Shown piece by piece: positions 1 through 6,168 of a stretch of DNA of 7,600 bases; position 1 is the first letter of the stretch; each line of letters begins with the position of its first letter. The translations under genes were made by a program, and so were the position numbers. Source of the DNA: Acidobacteriota bacterium (lineage in GTDB: Bacteria > Acidobacteriota > Vicinamibacteria > Vicinamibacterales > UBA2999); the NCBI GenBank assembly GCA_020851835.1, contig JADZBZ010000397.1:1-7600 (forward strand). The letters run 5' to 3'. The notes below the pieces were generated by a model. It worked only from the letters and a program-made list of their open reading frames with translations, did not search any database and was not told the origin of the DNA.

Positions 1-1545
1 TCGCATCAGCAGTCCGTACATTTCGGCGAACCCGGCCACCAGTTCGGGCACGTGATCGCCGACCGACAGGACCACGCCGTCGAGGATCGCCGCGTTGGTT
101 CGGCGCGGCAGCATCAACGGACCGAACGACACTCCCATGCCGTCAGTGTTGATGTCCGTCCACTTCGCCACCTCGGCCGGCGCCGCCTGCGGCTCGACCC
201 CGCCGAGCCCGCTGATATCGAAGGGAATCGACGGGCCGGCGCGCATCTCCCAGCAGGGCAGCATCCCCGTTCGCACGACCGACTGCCAGAACGCTTCGTG
301 CGACGCCGGACCGATTGCGTCGCCTGGCGTATGAAGATCCGGACTCATCAGCGTTTCCGCGTCGACGAGCACGAGATGGGGGCCGGCCGCCACGAGGTTT
401 TCGTGGTGACAGTCCGTGCCCCGCAGCACGTGGAGCAGGCCGAGCAGCAGGCCCGCGCGCCGATAGAAGCGCGCGGCATCTTCGTGGCCGGCGCAGGGCT
501 GCTGATCGATCCACTCCATCCACCCGTACCCGGGCCGGTCGAGGATGCGCGTCGCCTTCAGATCGAGCGTCACGCCCTGCCGGTTACACCAGCGAATGAA
601 GTCGTTGAAGGCGAGGTCGATACCGAGCGATTTCGGCTTGTAGGCGAGCTTCAGCCCGGAGGAGAAGGTCAGGCCCAACACGAACCGGCCGTGGCGATGA
701 ACGTCCGACAACGCCACGCGCAGGTCGGCGACGGTCCCCAACGGTCGGTCCGCGTCAGGCTGGAAGGTCGCCTCGATGAGCGGCAGGTCGGATAGCAGCC
801 TGGACTGGAACTCGGCGCAGTGCGCCACCCAGTTCCCGATGACGATCGTGACCACCCGCGCCAGAGCGGGATACGCCTCGAAGAACGGCATGAGGTTGGT
901 CGAGAGCAACTCTTCGACGAACGCGTCGTAGTGCCGGGTGCTCGTCGTGCCGACGGTGCCGCCGAGCGCGTTCAGCAGGGTGAGACCGATCGGGCGCGTG
1001 CGTCCAAACTGTTCCTGCAGGCTCGCGGCGCAAATCCGGCACAATCGATCCAGCAGGCCGAGTTCCAGGGCGAGGTACGCGCGGCGGCACAGAAGGCCCG
1101 ACGGCAGCGCGGCCGAGTCCGGGCACCCCATCACCCGATGCAGCCGTCGCCGCGCCGCTTGGACCAGCGGCCGCACGACCTCTTCGAACGGCCGGGGCCG
1201 GCCCTCATCACGCGCTATCGTGGCCGGCGGGTCACGGCGGCAGAACTCGATCGACTCGATGAGTTCGCCGAACGGCTCCAGCCACTCCAGCGACGGCGCG
1301 GGCGACTCGGCGCGATCGAGCGCCGCCTGCACCGCCGGCAGCGTCAGGCCGTCCCACGCAAGCCTGCGCTCGAATGCCGGAGCACTGCCCTGAGCCGCGA
1401 CGTCGCGCCAGCGATCCAGGCGCCGCGCGGTCTCTTCGAGTGCGCCGCCGGACTCGGCTGGTGCATCGCGGCTGTCGCCGAGCCGTTCCCACAGTGACGC
1501 GGCGCGATCCGCGATGCGGATCGCCTGGGCACCTGGAGGAGTCAT
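1..1545 (-). CDS. lanM: Class II lanthipeptide synthetase LanM, N-terminal 515 residues (cut by left edge)
   Basis: Bifunctional enzyme that phosphorylates and eliminates water from Ser/Thr of a precursor core, then cyclises Cys onto the dehydro residues. The reading frame is open over all 515 codons. Seen directly: a divergent N-terminus (about 1-110), then the LanM dehydratase domain (DUF4135 type) with IGNWVAHC at 236-243, SGLKLAYKPKS at 296-306 (Lys299/Lys303/Lys305), GTDCHHEN at 376-383 (Asp378, His380, Asn383) and VDAET at 394-398 (Asp395, Glu397). These match the ATP-binding and phosphotransfer motifs known from CylM-like enzymes. LanM proteins are usually about 900-1100 residues, so the C-terminal LanC-like zinc cyclase domain must lie beyond base 1. 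It is not visible and its Cys-Cys-His ligands cannot be checked. The ATG at 1545-1543 overlaps the stop of the upstream gene (ATGA) and has no Shine-Dalgarno of its own, which suggests translational coupling. Family assignment is firm; the specific product is unknown. Confidence 0.95.
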   Translation of the reverse strand, partial: MTPPGAQAIRIADRAASLWERLGDSRDAPAESGGALEETARRLDRWRDVAAQGSAPAFERRLAWDGLTLPAVQAALDRAESPAPSLEWLEPFGELIESIEFCRRDPPATIARDEGRPRPFEEVVRPLVQAARRRLHRVMGCPDSAALPSGLLCRRAYLALELGLLDRLCRICAASLQEQFGRTRPIGLTLLNALGGTVGTTSTRHYDAFVEELLSTNLMPFFEAYPALARVVTIVIGNWVAHCAEFQSRLLSDLPLIEATFQPDADRPLGTVADLRVALSDVHRHGRFVLGLTFSSGLKLAYKPKSLGIDLAFNDFIRWCNRQGVTLDLKATRILDRPGYGWMEWIDQQPCAGHEDAARFYRRAGLLLGLLHVLRGTDCHHENLVAAGPHLVLVDAETLMSPDLHTPGDAIGPASHEAFWQSVVRTGMLPCWEMRAGPSIPFDISGLGGVEPQAAPAEVAKWTDINTDGMGVSFGPLMLPRRTNAAILDGVVLSVGDHVPELVAGFAEMYGLLMR

Positions 1546-2600
1546 TCGGAATCGGCGGGCGTCCCGATCGGGAACCAGTTGTGACCGAAGCCGAGGTAGA
1601 CCTTCGCTTCAGGCTCCCGGCCCGGCCGATAGCCGAGCTTGACGTGATTGAGGTTCCGCCAGAAGAGGCTCCTCGCCAGGCCTCGAAACGCGAGGTCGCC
1701 CGCCTCGAGGTTGGGCGGCCAGCACTCACCGTCGTGGCGCCGACCGGTGAATCCGGGCCACGCGATCAGGGCTTCCACCTTGGCCGGACTCGCGAGTCCC
1801 CGCTCGACCAGGCGCGCGAGGAACGACCGCCAGCGCGGCACGTCGTCGGTCCCGCGGCGCACGTAGAATTCGACTCCGACGTCCGGGCACACCTCGTCCG
1901 CCACGTCGAGGTCGAGCATCACCACCGCGTCCGCGCGCCCGGCCAGGTCATCGATCTCGGACGACAACTGCCGCGCCGGGTCCCGCCAGCCGACCTCGTC
2001 CAGGTACCGCGAAACCGCCGACGCGGGCATGCGCTCGATGACCAGGCGCACGGCGTGGCCCGGTCGCGACAGCATGAACCCGATGTGGGCCAGCTTCGCT
2101 GCCGGCGGCAGCGCCGCCATGCAGCGGTCGAGGGTCGCTTCGGACATACCCGCGTTAGGCTTGAAGAGACCGAGCGCGTCGGCGATGGCGAGCATCTCGG
2201 ACGGCACGACGGTTCGGCTCGTGTCCAGCACGAGGAACAACCCGGGGGTGGGCACCGACGACGGCGGCGCGTCCAGGTCGAACTCGAGGAACAGGCGGCT
2301 GACGTGTCCGTGAAGGCGGCCTGACGGGCTGGCGACATGCTCGCAGACCCGCTGCAGCGCCCGCCAGACCGGGTGTGCCAGGAACGCTGGGGGCAGCGCG
2401 GGATCGAAATAGGAAAGACGGACGAAGAAATCGACCTTCGGCTGATTCGCCCTCAGGCGCAATTCCAGCCCGGCGAGCGAACACGGCGGAAGCAAGGCGG
2501 CCACTGCGTGAAGGCGGGACCATGCTTCCTCGTCGACGAGGACAGGCGCCAGGTGAGGCGAGACCACCCGCAGGTAGGTGTCCATCGAAACCGGGCTCAT
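1542..2600 (-). CDS. Unassigned 352-residue protein coupled to LanM; possible ABBA-barrel (prenyltransferase-like) fold
   Basis: I do not recognise a named family. The protein is soluble-looking, with no signal peptide or membrane segment. Seen: five strand-strand units separated by helical stretches (residues about 44-63, 99-126, 169-189, 223-248 and 318-339), with helices such as 132-146, 193-203 and 255-282 between them. The C-terminus carries a conserved-looking block, NHVKLGYRPG (318-327) then EAKVYLGFGHNW (331-342). Inference: five beta-hairpins with intervening helices is the order expected of the ABBA prenyltransferase barrel, whose last strands also often carry a Lys-x-Tyr pair. This is reasoning from pattern, not a match. 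The ATG at 2600-2598 was chosen because the more upstream codons fall in the divergent promoter; an internal ATG at 2585 is the alternative, and neither has a strong Shine-Dalgarno. The stop overlaps the lanM start by four bases, so the two proteins are probably made together. Confidence 0.82.
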   Translation of the reverse strand: MSPVSMDTYLRVVSPHLAPVLVDEEAWSRLHAVAALLPPCSLAGLELRLRANQPKVDFFVRLSYFDPALPPAFLAHPVWRALQRVCEHVASPSGRLHGHVSRLFLEFDLDAPPSSVPTPGLFLVLDTSRTVVPSEMLAIADALGLFKPNAGMSEATLDRCMAALPPAAKLAHIGFMLSRPGHAVRLVIERMPASAVSRYLDEVGWRDPARQLSSEIDDLAGRADAVVMLDLDVADEVCPDVGVEFYVRRGTDDVPRWRSFLARLVERGLASPAKVEALIAWPGFTGRRHDGECWPPNLEAGDLAFRGLARSLFWRNLNHVKLGYRPGREPEAKVYLGFGHNWFPIGTPADSE

Positions 2601-2660
2601 CGTCGTCTCAAGGACGACAAACGCCCGCGAGTGCAGGTCCCCAACCGCCCGGCCGCCATC

Positions 2661-2675
2661 TGGTATATAAGATAT
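2661..2675. promoter_or_regulatory. AT-rich divergent promoter core between the leftward and rightward units
   Basis: This is the only AT-rich island in an otherwise GC-rich stretch. On the plus strand TGGTATATA (2661-2669) reads as an extended -10 element (TGn followed by TATATA), 38-46 bases before the precursor ATG. No convincing -35 is seen. The block ATAT-AAG-ATAT (2665-2675) is an inverted repeat, so a -10-like TTATAT can also be read leftward, about 70 bases before the start of the minus-strand gene. It could serve both units or be a regulator site. Sequence inspection only. Confidence 0.45.
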
Positions 2676-2694
2676 CCGGTCCCACATTCTCCCC

Positions 2695-2703
2695 GAGGAG
2701 GGG
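2695..2703 (+). promoter_or_regulatory. Strong ribosome binding site of the precursor gene
   Basis: GAGGAGGGG contains a GGAGG core (2697-2701) five bases before the ATG at 2707. It is the best Shine-Dalgarno in the cluster along with that of tolC, as expected for a precursor peptide needed in excess of its modifying enzymes. It also fixes the start codon. Confidence 0.75.
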
Positions 2704-2706
2704 CAC

Positions 2707-3006
2707 ATGGCCAACGCGAATCTTCAAGCCTTCATTGCGCAGATCATGAAGGACTCCAGTCTGCAGGACCAACTCAAGGACCTGACCGACAAGGCGCAGT
2801 TCACGCAGACGATGCTCAGCCTCGGCAAGAGTAAGGGGTTGACGTTCACCGCCCAGGATGTGGAGGCCACTCTCTTCCAGGCCAAGATCAACCCTCTCGA
2901 AGAACTGAGCGACGCGGACTTGTCGCTGGTCGCCGGAGGGGCCAGACCCAGGGCCACGAGTGACGGGTGCGGGGGCGCCTGGACGACACTTTTCGGCTGG
3001 TGCTGA
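2707..3006 (+). CDS. lanA: Lanthipeptide precursor with Nif11-like leader (99 aa)
   Basis: Substrate of the LanM encoded across the divergent promoter. The leader is residues 1-78, core 79-99. The leader shows the Nif11-like pattern (family TIGR03798 by consensus): MANANLQAFI at the start, a helical middle with KDSSLQDQL (16-23), the GLTFTAQDVEA block (44-54) and the ending EELSDADLSLVAGG (65-78), whose Gly77-Gly78 is a classical double-glycine site for a C39 peptidase. The core has Thr84, Ser85, Thr93 and Thr94 as dehydratable residues and Cys88 and Cys99 as thiol donors, so at most two thioether rings. The likely rings are a small one ending at Cys88 and one closing at the C-terminal Cys99. 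Two Trp (92, 98) and a Gly-Gly (89-90) lie within it, and the N-terminal ARPRA of the core is basic. Only one precursor is visible. Ring pattern and activity cannot be read from sequence. Confidence 0.93.
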   Translation: MANANLQAFIAQIMKDSSLQDQLKDLTDKAQFTQTMLSLGKSKGLTFTAQDVEATLFQAKINPLEELSDADLSLVAGGARPRATSDGCGGAWTTLFGWC

Positions 3007-3009
3007 CGG

Positions 3010-3273
3010 CCCCCGTCTCGCGATGACGCCGGTCTGATACACGCGGTCGAGCCAGGCCACCGCGTCAAGTACCGGCATGCTCGCCTGACTCAACTCGTCG
3101 GTGACGTCCGCCGTGGTGCGGGTTCCTGAACGAATCAGGTGCACCGCGCCGGCTCGGAGGGCTTCCCGACTCCGCACATCCCAGGCAAGTCGTTCGACTT
3201 CTGCGGCAGCCCTCCTGTTTGGCTCCGGTTGACTGATTTCGGCGCCGATAGGATACCGTATGGTCCGGCTTGG
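3010..3273 (-). pseudogene. Possible relic of a helix-turn-helix-like gene in the precursor/tolC gap
   Basis: The minus strand of the 286-base gap between precursor and tolC is open from the stop at 3276-3274 downward and reads like protein, including VERLAWDVRSREALRAG, then a stretch TTADVTDELSQ followed by AVAWLDRVYQTGVIARRG. The latter has the spacing of a winged-helix DNA-binding segment (helix, turn, recognition helix, then a hydrophobic-Gly-Val-Ile strand). The only start codon is a GTG at 3177 without a well-placed Shine-Dalgarno, and the frame continues antisense through the precursor gene to 2608. A living gene is therefore unlikely. It may be a fragment left by rearrangement, or chance in GC-rich DNA. 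No similarity search was possible. Confidence 0.25.
3229..3257 (+). promoter_or_regulatory. Candidate promoter of the tolC-hlyD-ABC export operon, with internal palindrome
   Basis: TTGACT (3229-3234) matches five of six bases of a sigma-70 -35 box. The downstream -10 is poor: GATACC (3252-3257) at 17-base spacing, or TAGGAT (3249-3254) at 14. Between them sits a perfect 10-base palindrome, TCGGCGCCGA (3239-3248), which could be an operator. The location, 36 bases before the tolC start, is right for an operon promoter. Confidence 0.35.
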
Positions 3274-3279
3274 TCAACC

Positions 3280-3287
3280 AAGGAGGG
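3280..3287 (+). promoter_or_regulatory. Ribosome binding site deciding the tolC start
   Basis: AAGGAGGG ends five bases before the ATG at 3293. It decides against the in-frame upstream ATG at 3260, which has no Shine-Dalgarno and would put eleven charged residues in front of the signal peptide. Confidence 0.75.
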
Positions 3288-3292
3288 TTCGC

Positions 3293-4885
3293 ATGCGCGC
3301 GGCAGTCGTCGCGGTCGTGATGGCCGTGGCGACCCTGGCCTTGTCGGCGGGGGCAGGCGCAGCCGCCGGGCAGGAGCAGGCCGTGGGGCCGATCTCCCTG
3401 GGCATCGTCCAGGCGGTCCAGTCGACACTGGAGCGTCACCCTCTGCTCGAGGTCCAGCGGCAGCAGGTGGCGATCAGCCGGGCGGTCAGGCGGCAGCAGA
3501 CGGGCGCCTTCGACACGCAGATTGAGTGGGGGACAAACGCCCAGCAGACGCGTACGCCGCTGACGGAAGCCGAGCGGCTGGGAGCGCTGGCCGCCGGGGT
3601 GCCGACGAGCGCTCTCACCGAGAACCTGTTCAGCGTCAGCGGTGGCGCCCAGCGCCGGCTGCGCTCGGGCATCGTGCTGGGTCCCAGCGTGGTGGTGAAT
3701 CGCACCACCGACAACATCCAGGCGCTCGAGGGGCTGAACCGTACCCGGCTCAGCTTCGACGTCACCCTGCCGCTGATGCGCGGCAAGGGCACGGCTATCG
3801 TGGCAGGACCCGAAACGGCGGCGTCGATCGATATCGAGGCCAGCCAGTACGATCTTGGCCAGCAGGCGGCCGACCTGGTGCTGGCCACGGCCACCAGCTA
3901 TTGGCAGTACGTGGGGTCGCTCCACCAGTTGGAAATCGTCACGCAGTCCGAGGCTCGGGGAAGGGAGTACGTCGAGGCAGTCAGAACGCTCGTCGAGGCG
4001 GACCGATTGCCCCGGAGCGAAGTGAACCAGGCCCAGGCGAACTTCGACAGCCGCGCGGCGGGCCGTTTCGGGCTCGATCAGCAGGTGGCGGAGGCGCGCT
4101 CCGCCGTGGCCCTGGCGATGGGGTTGGCGCCCGATCAGGTCGCAGGCCTGCCGGCTCCCGGCGATGCGTTTCCCGACGGACTGCTCGAGACGCCGCCCTC
4201 ACGCGCCCCCGGTGCCGTGCAGGCGCTCATCGAGCGATCGCTCACGCGTCGCGGCGACTACCTGTCCGCCGAGAAGCGACGCGCCGCCGCCGACGTGCTG
4301 CGCCGGGTGGCTGCCAACCACGTGCGCCCGCAACTGGACATCACCTTCAGCACCGGATACGCCAGCCTGCGGGCCGGCCGCGGCGCCGGGGGTTTCCTCG
4401 GCTCGCCCTTCACGCAGGCCAGCGGCCCGGACGCCGTTGTGGGGCTCCGCTGGAACCGCGCGCCGGCGAACAACACGGCGCTCGGCGAGATGGCCGAAGC
4501 CGAGGCCGCTTACCAGCAAGCTCTGTGGCTGCGTACCGAACGGGCCCGCGTCATCGCCACCGAGGTTGTCAACGCCGTGACGGCCCTGCAGAACGGCGTT
4601 CTTCGCTTGACCAAGGCCACCGAGGCGGCAAAGGGATTCCAGGCGGCGCTCGACGGCGAGCGCGACAAGTTGCGCCTGGGCGTGGGTTCGCTCACCGACC
4701 TGCTGACCGTAGAGGGGCGGCTCACCGAGGCGCTGCTCGACCTGGTCGGCGCCCAGCAGGCCTACGCGGTGGGCGTGGTGCAGTTGCGCCACGCGACCGG
4801 CACGCTGGTCGACGTCACCAATACCGCAGCCCCGGCGCGCGAGGTCTTCTACCGGCCTCTCTCCGAAGCGGCGGATCAACCGTGA
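3293..4885 (+). CDS. TolC-family outer membrane efflux channel (530 aa)
   Basis: Outer-membrane exit duct for the exported peptide, docking with the HlyD adaptor encoded next. Seen: an N-terminal signal peptide (MRAAVVAVVMAVATLALSAG, Ala-rich to about residue 25 with a plausible AAA-GQ cleavage site). A first outer-membrane-efflux repeat then runs from about 35 to 260, with SLGIVQAVQSTLERHP at 35-50, PLMRGKG at 160-166 and long Ala/Gln/Glu-rich helices. A second repeat spans about 300-510 and includes TEVVNAVTALQNG and LRLGVGSLTDLLTVEGRL, typical of the second coiled-coil hairpin of TolC-type trimers. Length is normal to slightly long for the family. The short Pro-rich tail ends at a TGA that overlaps the next gene. 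It is first gene of the export operon, with its own likely promoter. Family is clear; specificity for this peptide is inferred from context. Confidence 0.92.
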   Translation: MRAAVVAVVMAVATLALSAGAGAAAGQEQAVGPISLGIVQAVQSTLERHPLLEVQRQQVAISRAVRRQQTGAFDTQIEWGTNAQQTRTPLTEAERLGALAAGVPTSALTENLFSVSGGAQRRLRSGIVLGPSVVVNRTTDNIQALEGLNRTRLSFDVTLPLMRGKGTAIVAGPETAASIDIEASQYDLGQQAADLVLATATSYWQYVGSLHQLEIVTQSEARGREYVEAVRTLVEADRLPRSEVNQAQANFDSRAAGRFGLDQQVAEARSAVALAMGLAPDQVAGLPAPGDAFPDGLLETPPSRAPGAVQALIERSLTRRGDYLSAEKRRAAADVLRRVAANHVRPQLDITFSTGYASLRAGRGAGGFLGSPFTQASGPDAVVGLRWNRAPANNTALGEMAEAEAAYQQALWLRTERARVIATEVVNAVTALQNGVLRLTKATEAAKGFQAALDGERDKLRLGVGSLTDLLTVEGRLTEALLDLVGAQQAYAVGVVQLRHATGTLVDVTNTAAPAREVFYRPLSEAADQP

Positions 4886-6150
4886 GTGGGCCCATGGACG
4901 CCAGCAAGATCTTCCGGAAAGTCGCGCTCGAGCGGATGTCGTCGCCCGAGCAGCTCGACCAGTTGCTGCGAGTCACGACCCCGAGGCGCTGGTTGGCGCT
5001 CCTGTCGCTCATTGCCATTCTGGGCGCGGCGGTGGCCTGGGGCTACTTGGGCGAGCTGACGACACGCGTCTCGGGCCAGGGCGTGCTGATCCGGACGGGC
5101 GAGGTCCGGAACATCGTACCGCTCGGAGCGGGCCAGGTGCTCGACATCACCGTTCGCGTTGGCGACCTGGTGGCGACCGGCCAGGTCATCGGCACCGTGG
5201 CGCAGCCGGCGCTCGTCGACCAAATCCGCATCGCCCGCAGCCGTCTCTCCGAGGCCATCGCGCAGCGTGACGAGATACTGGAGGTGCGGGCCAATCGTGA
5301 GCGCCTGCAGATCGAGGCCCTTCGCCGCGAGCGCGCCAACACCGAACACGAAATCGAGGGCCTGCTCGAAGAAGCCCAGGCCATCCGCGAGCAGATTCCG
5401 GTGGACGAGGAACTGCTCGCCAAGGGCCTCATTACCAAGTCGCAGGTGTCCGACACCAGGGCTCGACTCGAGAACACGCAGGCCACCGTCTCGGCCCGCC
5501 GCGCGCGCCTCGCCCAGCTCGACGCCACCGAGTTCGAGACTGGCACGACCAACATCGAGGCGAACCGCGCGATGCAGAACCACGTGCTCGAACTCGAGCG
5601 TGAGGTCGGGGTGCTCGAAGGACAGCTGCGGAGCGAGTCGCAGGTCGTGAGCCCCTACGCCGGTCAGGTCCTGGAGATCAAGGTCTCACCGGGCGCCCTG
5701 GTGTCGATGGGGACGCCGATCATCAGCCTGCAGCCCAACGTCGACACGCTCGAGGCCGTGCTCTACGTGCCGGCAGAGCGAGCCAAGGACCTGCGACCCG
5801 GGATGGACGCCGAGATCCTGCCGACCACCGTGCGTCGGGAGGAGTACGGCTTCATCCGGGGCACGGTCACGTTCGTCTCCGACTACCCCGCGACCGAGGC
5901 GGCGACCATGCGAGTGTTCGAGAACGCGCCGCTCGTGCAGGCCCTGAGTGCGCGCGGGCCCGTCACCGAGGTGCGGGTGCAGATGGCCACCGACGCCGGC
6001 ACCCCGAGCGGCTATCGGTGGTCGTCGTCGCTCGGCGCGCCGGTGACGCTGAGCGGCGGCACCCTGTGCGTGGGCGACGTCGTCACGCGCCGGCAGCGGC
6101 CGATCAACCTGGTGGTGCCGGAACTGAAGGCCACCCTCGGCGTGAGCTGA
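4882..6150 (+). CDS. NHLM-type HlyD-family secretion adaptor (422 aa)
   Basis: Periplasmic adaptor joining the inner-membrane ABC transporter to the TolC channel. Numbering here is from the ATG at 4894. A short cytoplasmic N-terminus contains KIFRKVALERMSSPEQLDQL (5-24), a block I associate with NHLM bacteriocin-system HlyD proteins (TIGR03794). One membrane helix follows (about 33-52). The first half of a biotinyl-lipoyl domain (about 60-105) precedes a long coiled coil (about 107-250, rich in Arg/Glu/Ala/Gln) containing DEELLAKGLITKSQVSDTRA (171-190). The lipoyl domain is completed near 251-281 (VSPYAGQVLEIKVSPGALVS), followed by a beta-barrel domain to the end. The GTG at 4882 overlaps the tolC stop (GTGA), favouring coupled translation. 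The ATG at 4894, eight bases past that stop, is an equally reasonable start and would give 418 residues; neither has a strong Shine-Dalgarno. Confidence 0.92.
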   Translation: MSGPMDASKIFRKVALERMSSPEQLDQLLRVTTPRRWLALLSLIAILGAAVAWGYLGELTTRVSGQGVLIRTGEVRNIVPLGAGQVLDITVRVGDLVATGQVIGTVAQPALVDQIRIARSRLSEAIAQRDEILEVRANRERLQIEALRRERANTEHEIEGLLEEAQAIREQIPVDEELLAKGLITKSQVSDTRARLENTQATVSARRARLAQLDATEFETGTTNIEANRAMQNHVLELEREVGVLEGQLRSESQVVSPYAGQVLEIKVSPGALVSMGTPIISLQPNVDTLEAVLYVPAERAKDLRPGMDAEILPTTVRREEYGFIRGTVTFVSDYPATEAATMRVFENAPLVQALSARGPVTEVRVQMATDAGTPSGYRWSSSLGAPVTLSGGTLCVGDVVTRRQRPINLVVPELKATLGVS

Positions 6151-6168
6151 CCGAAGGTGGCGACCCGC

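Noticed and set aside
52..795. Plus-strand open frames opposite LanM, and similarly 1374-2324 opposite the unassigned gene
   Set aside because: They lie antisense to conserved LanM motifs or to the coherent 352-residue protein and are rich in Arg/His/Gln with no recognisable pattern.
1534..1540. Plus-strand GGAGGAG motif resembling a ribosome binding site
   Set aside because: It lies antisense within the first codons of lanM, and no protein-like plus-strand frame follows it.
2601..2714. Upstream extension of the unassigned minus-strand gene to an ATG at 2714
   Set aside because: It would place the start inside the precursor coding region and carry the coding sequence across the AT-rich promoter core; the added 38 residues look non-coding.
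3005..3017. Small hairpin GACGG-CCC-CCGTC at the end of the precursor gene as a terminator
   Set aside because: Only five pairs, overlapping the stop codon, and not followed by a T-run. It may weakly limit read-through but is not a supportable intrinsic terminator.
3125..3139. Inverted repeat CCTGA-acgaa-TCAGG as a terminator or operator
   Set aside because: Five-base arms with no T-run and no promoter alignment; such pairs are expected by chance.
3526..4881. Long upstream extension of the hlyD frame through the tolC gene
   Set aside because: The extension is Arg/Gly/Ala-rich nonsense out of frame with tolC. Recognisable HlyD sequence begins only at the GTG/ATG near 4882-4894.
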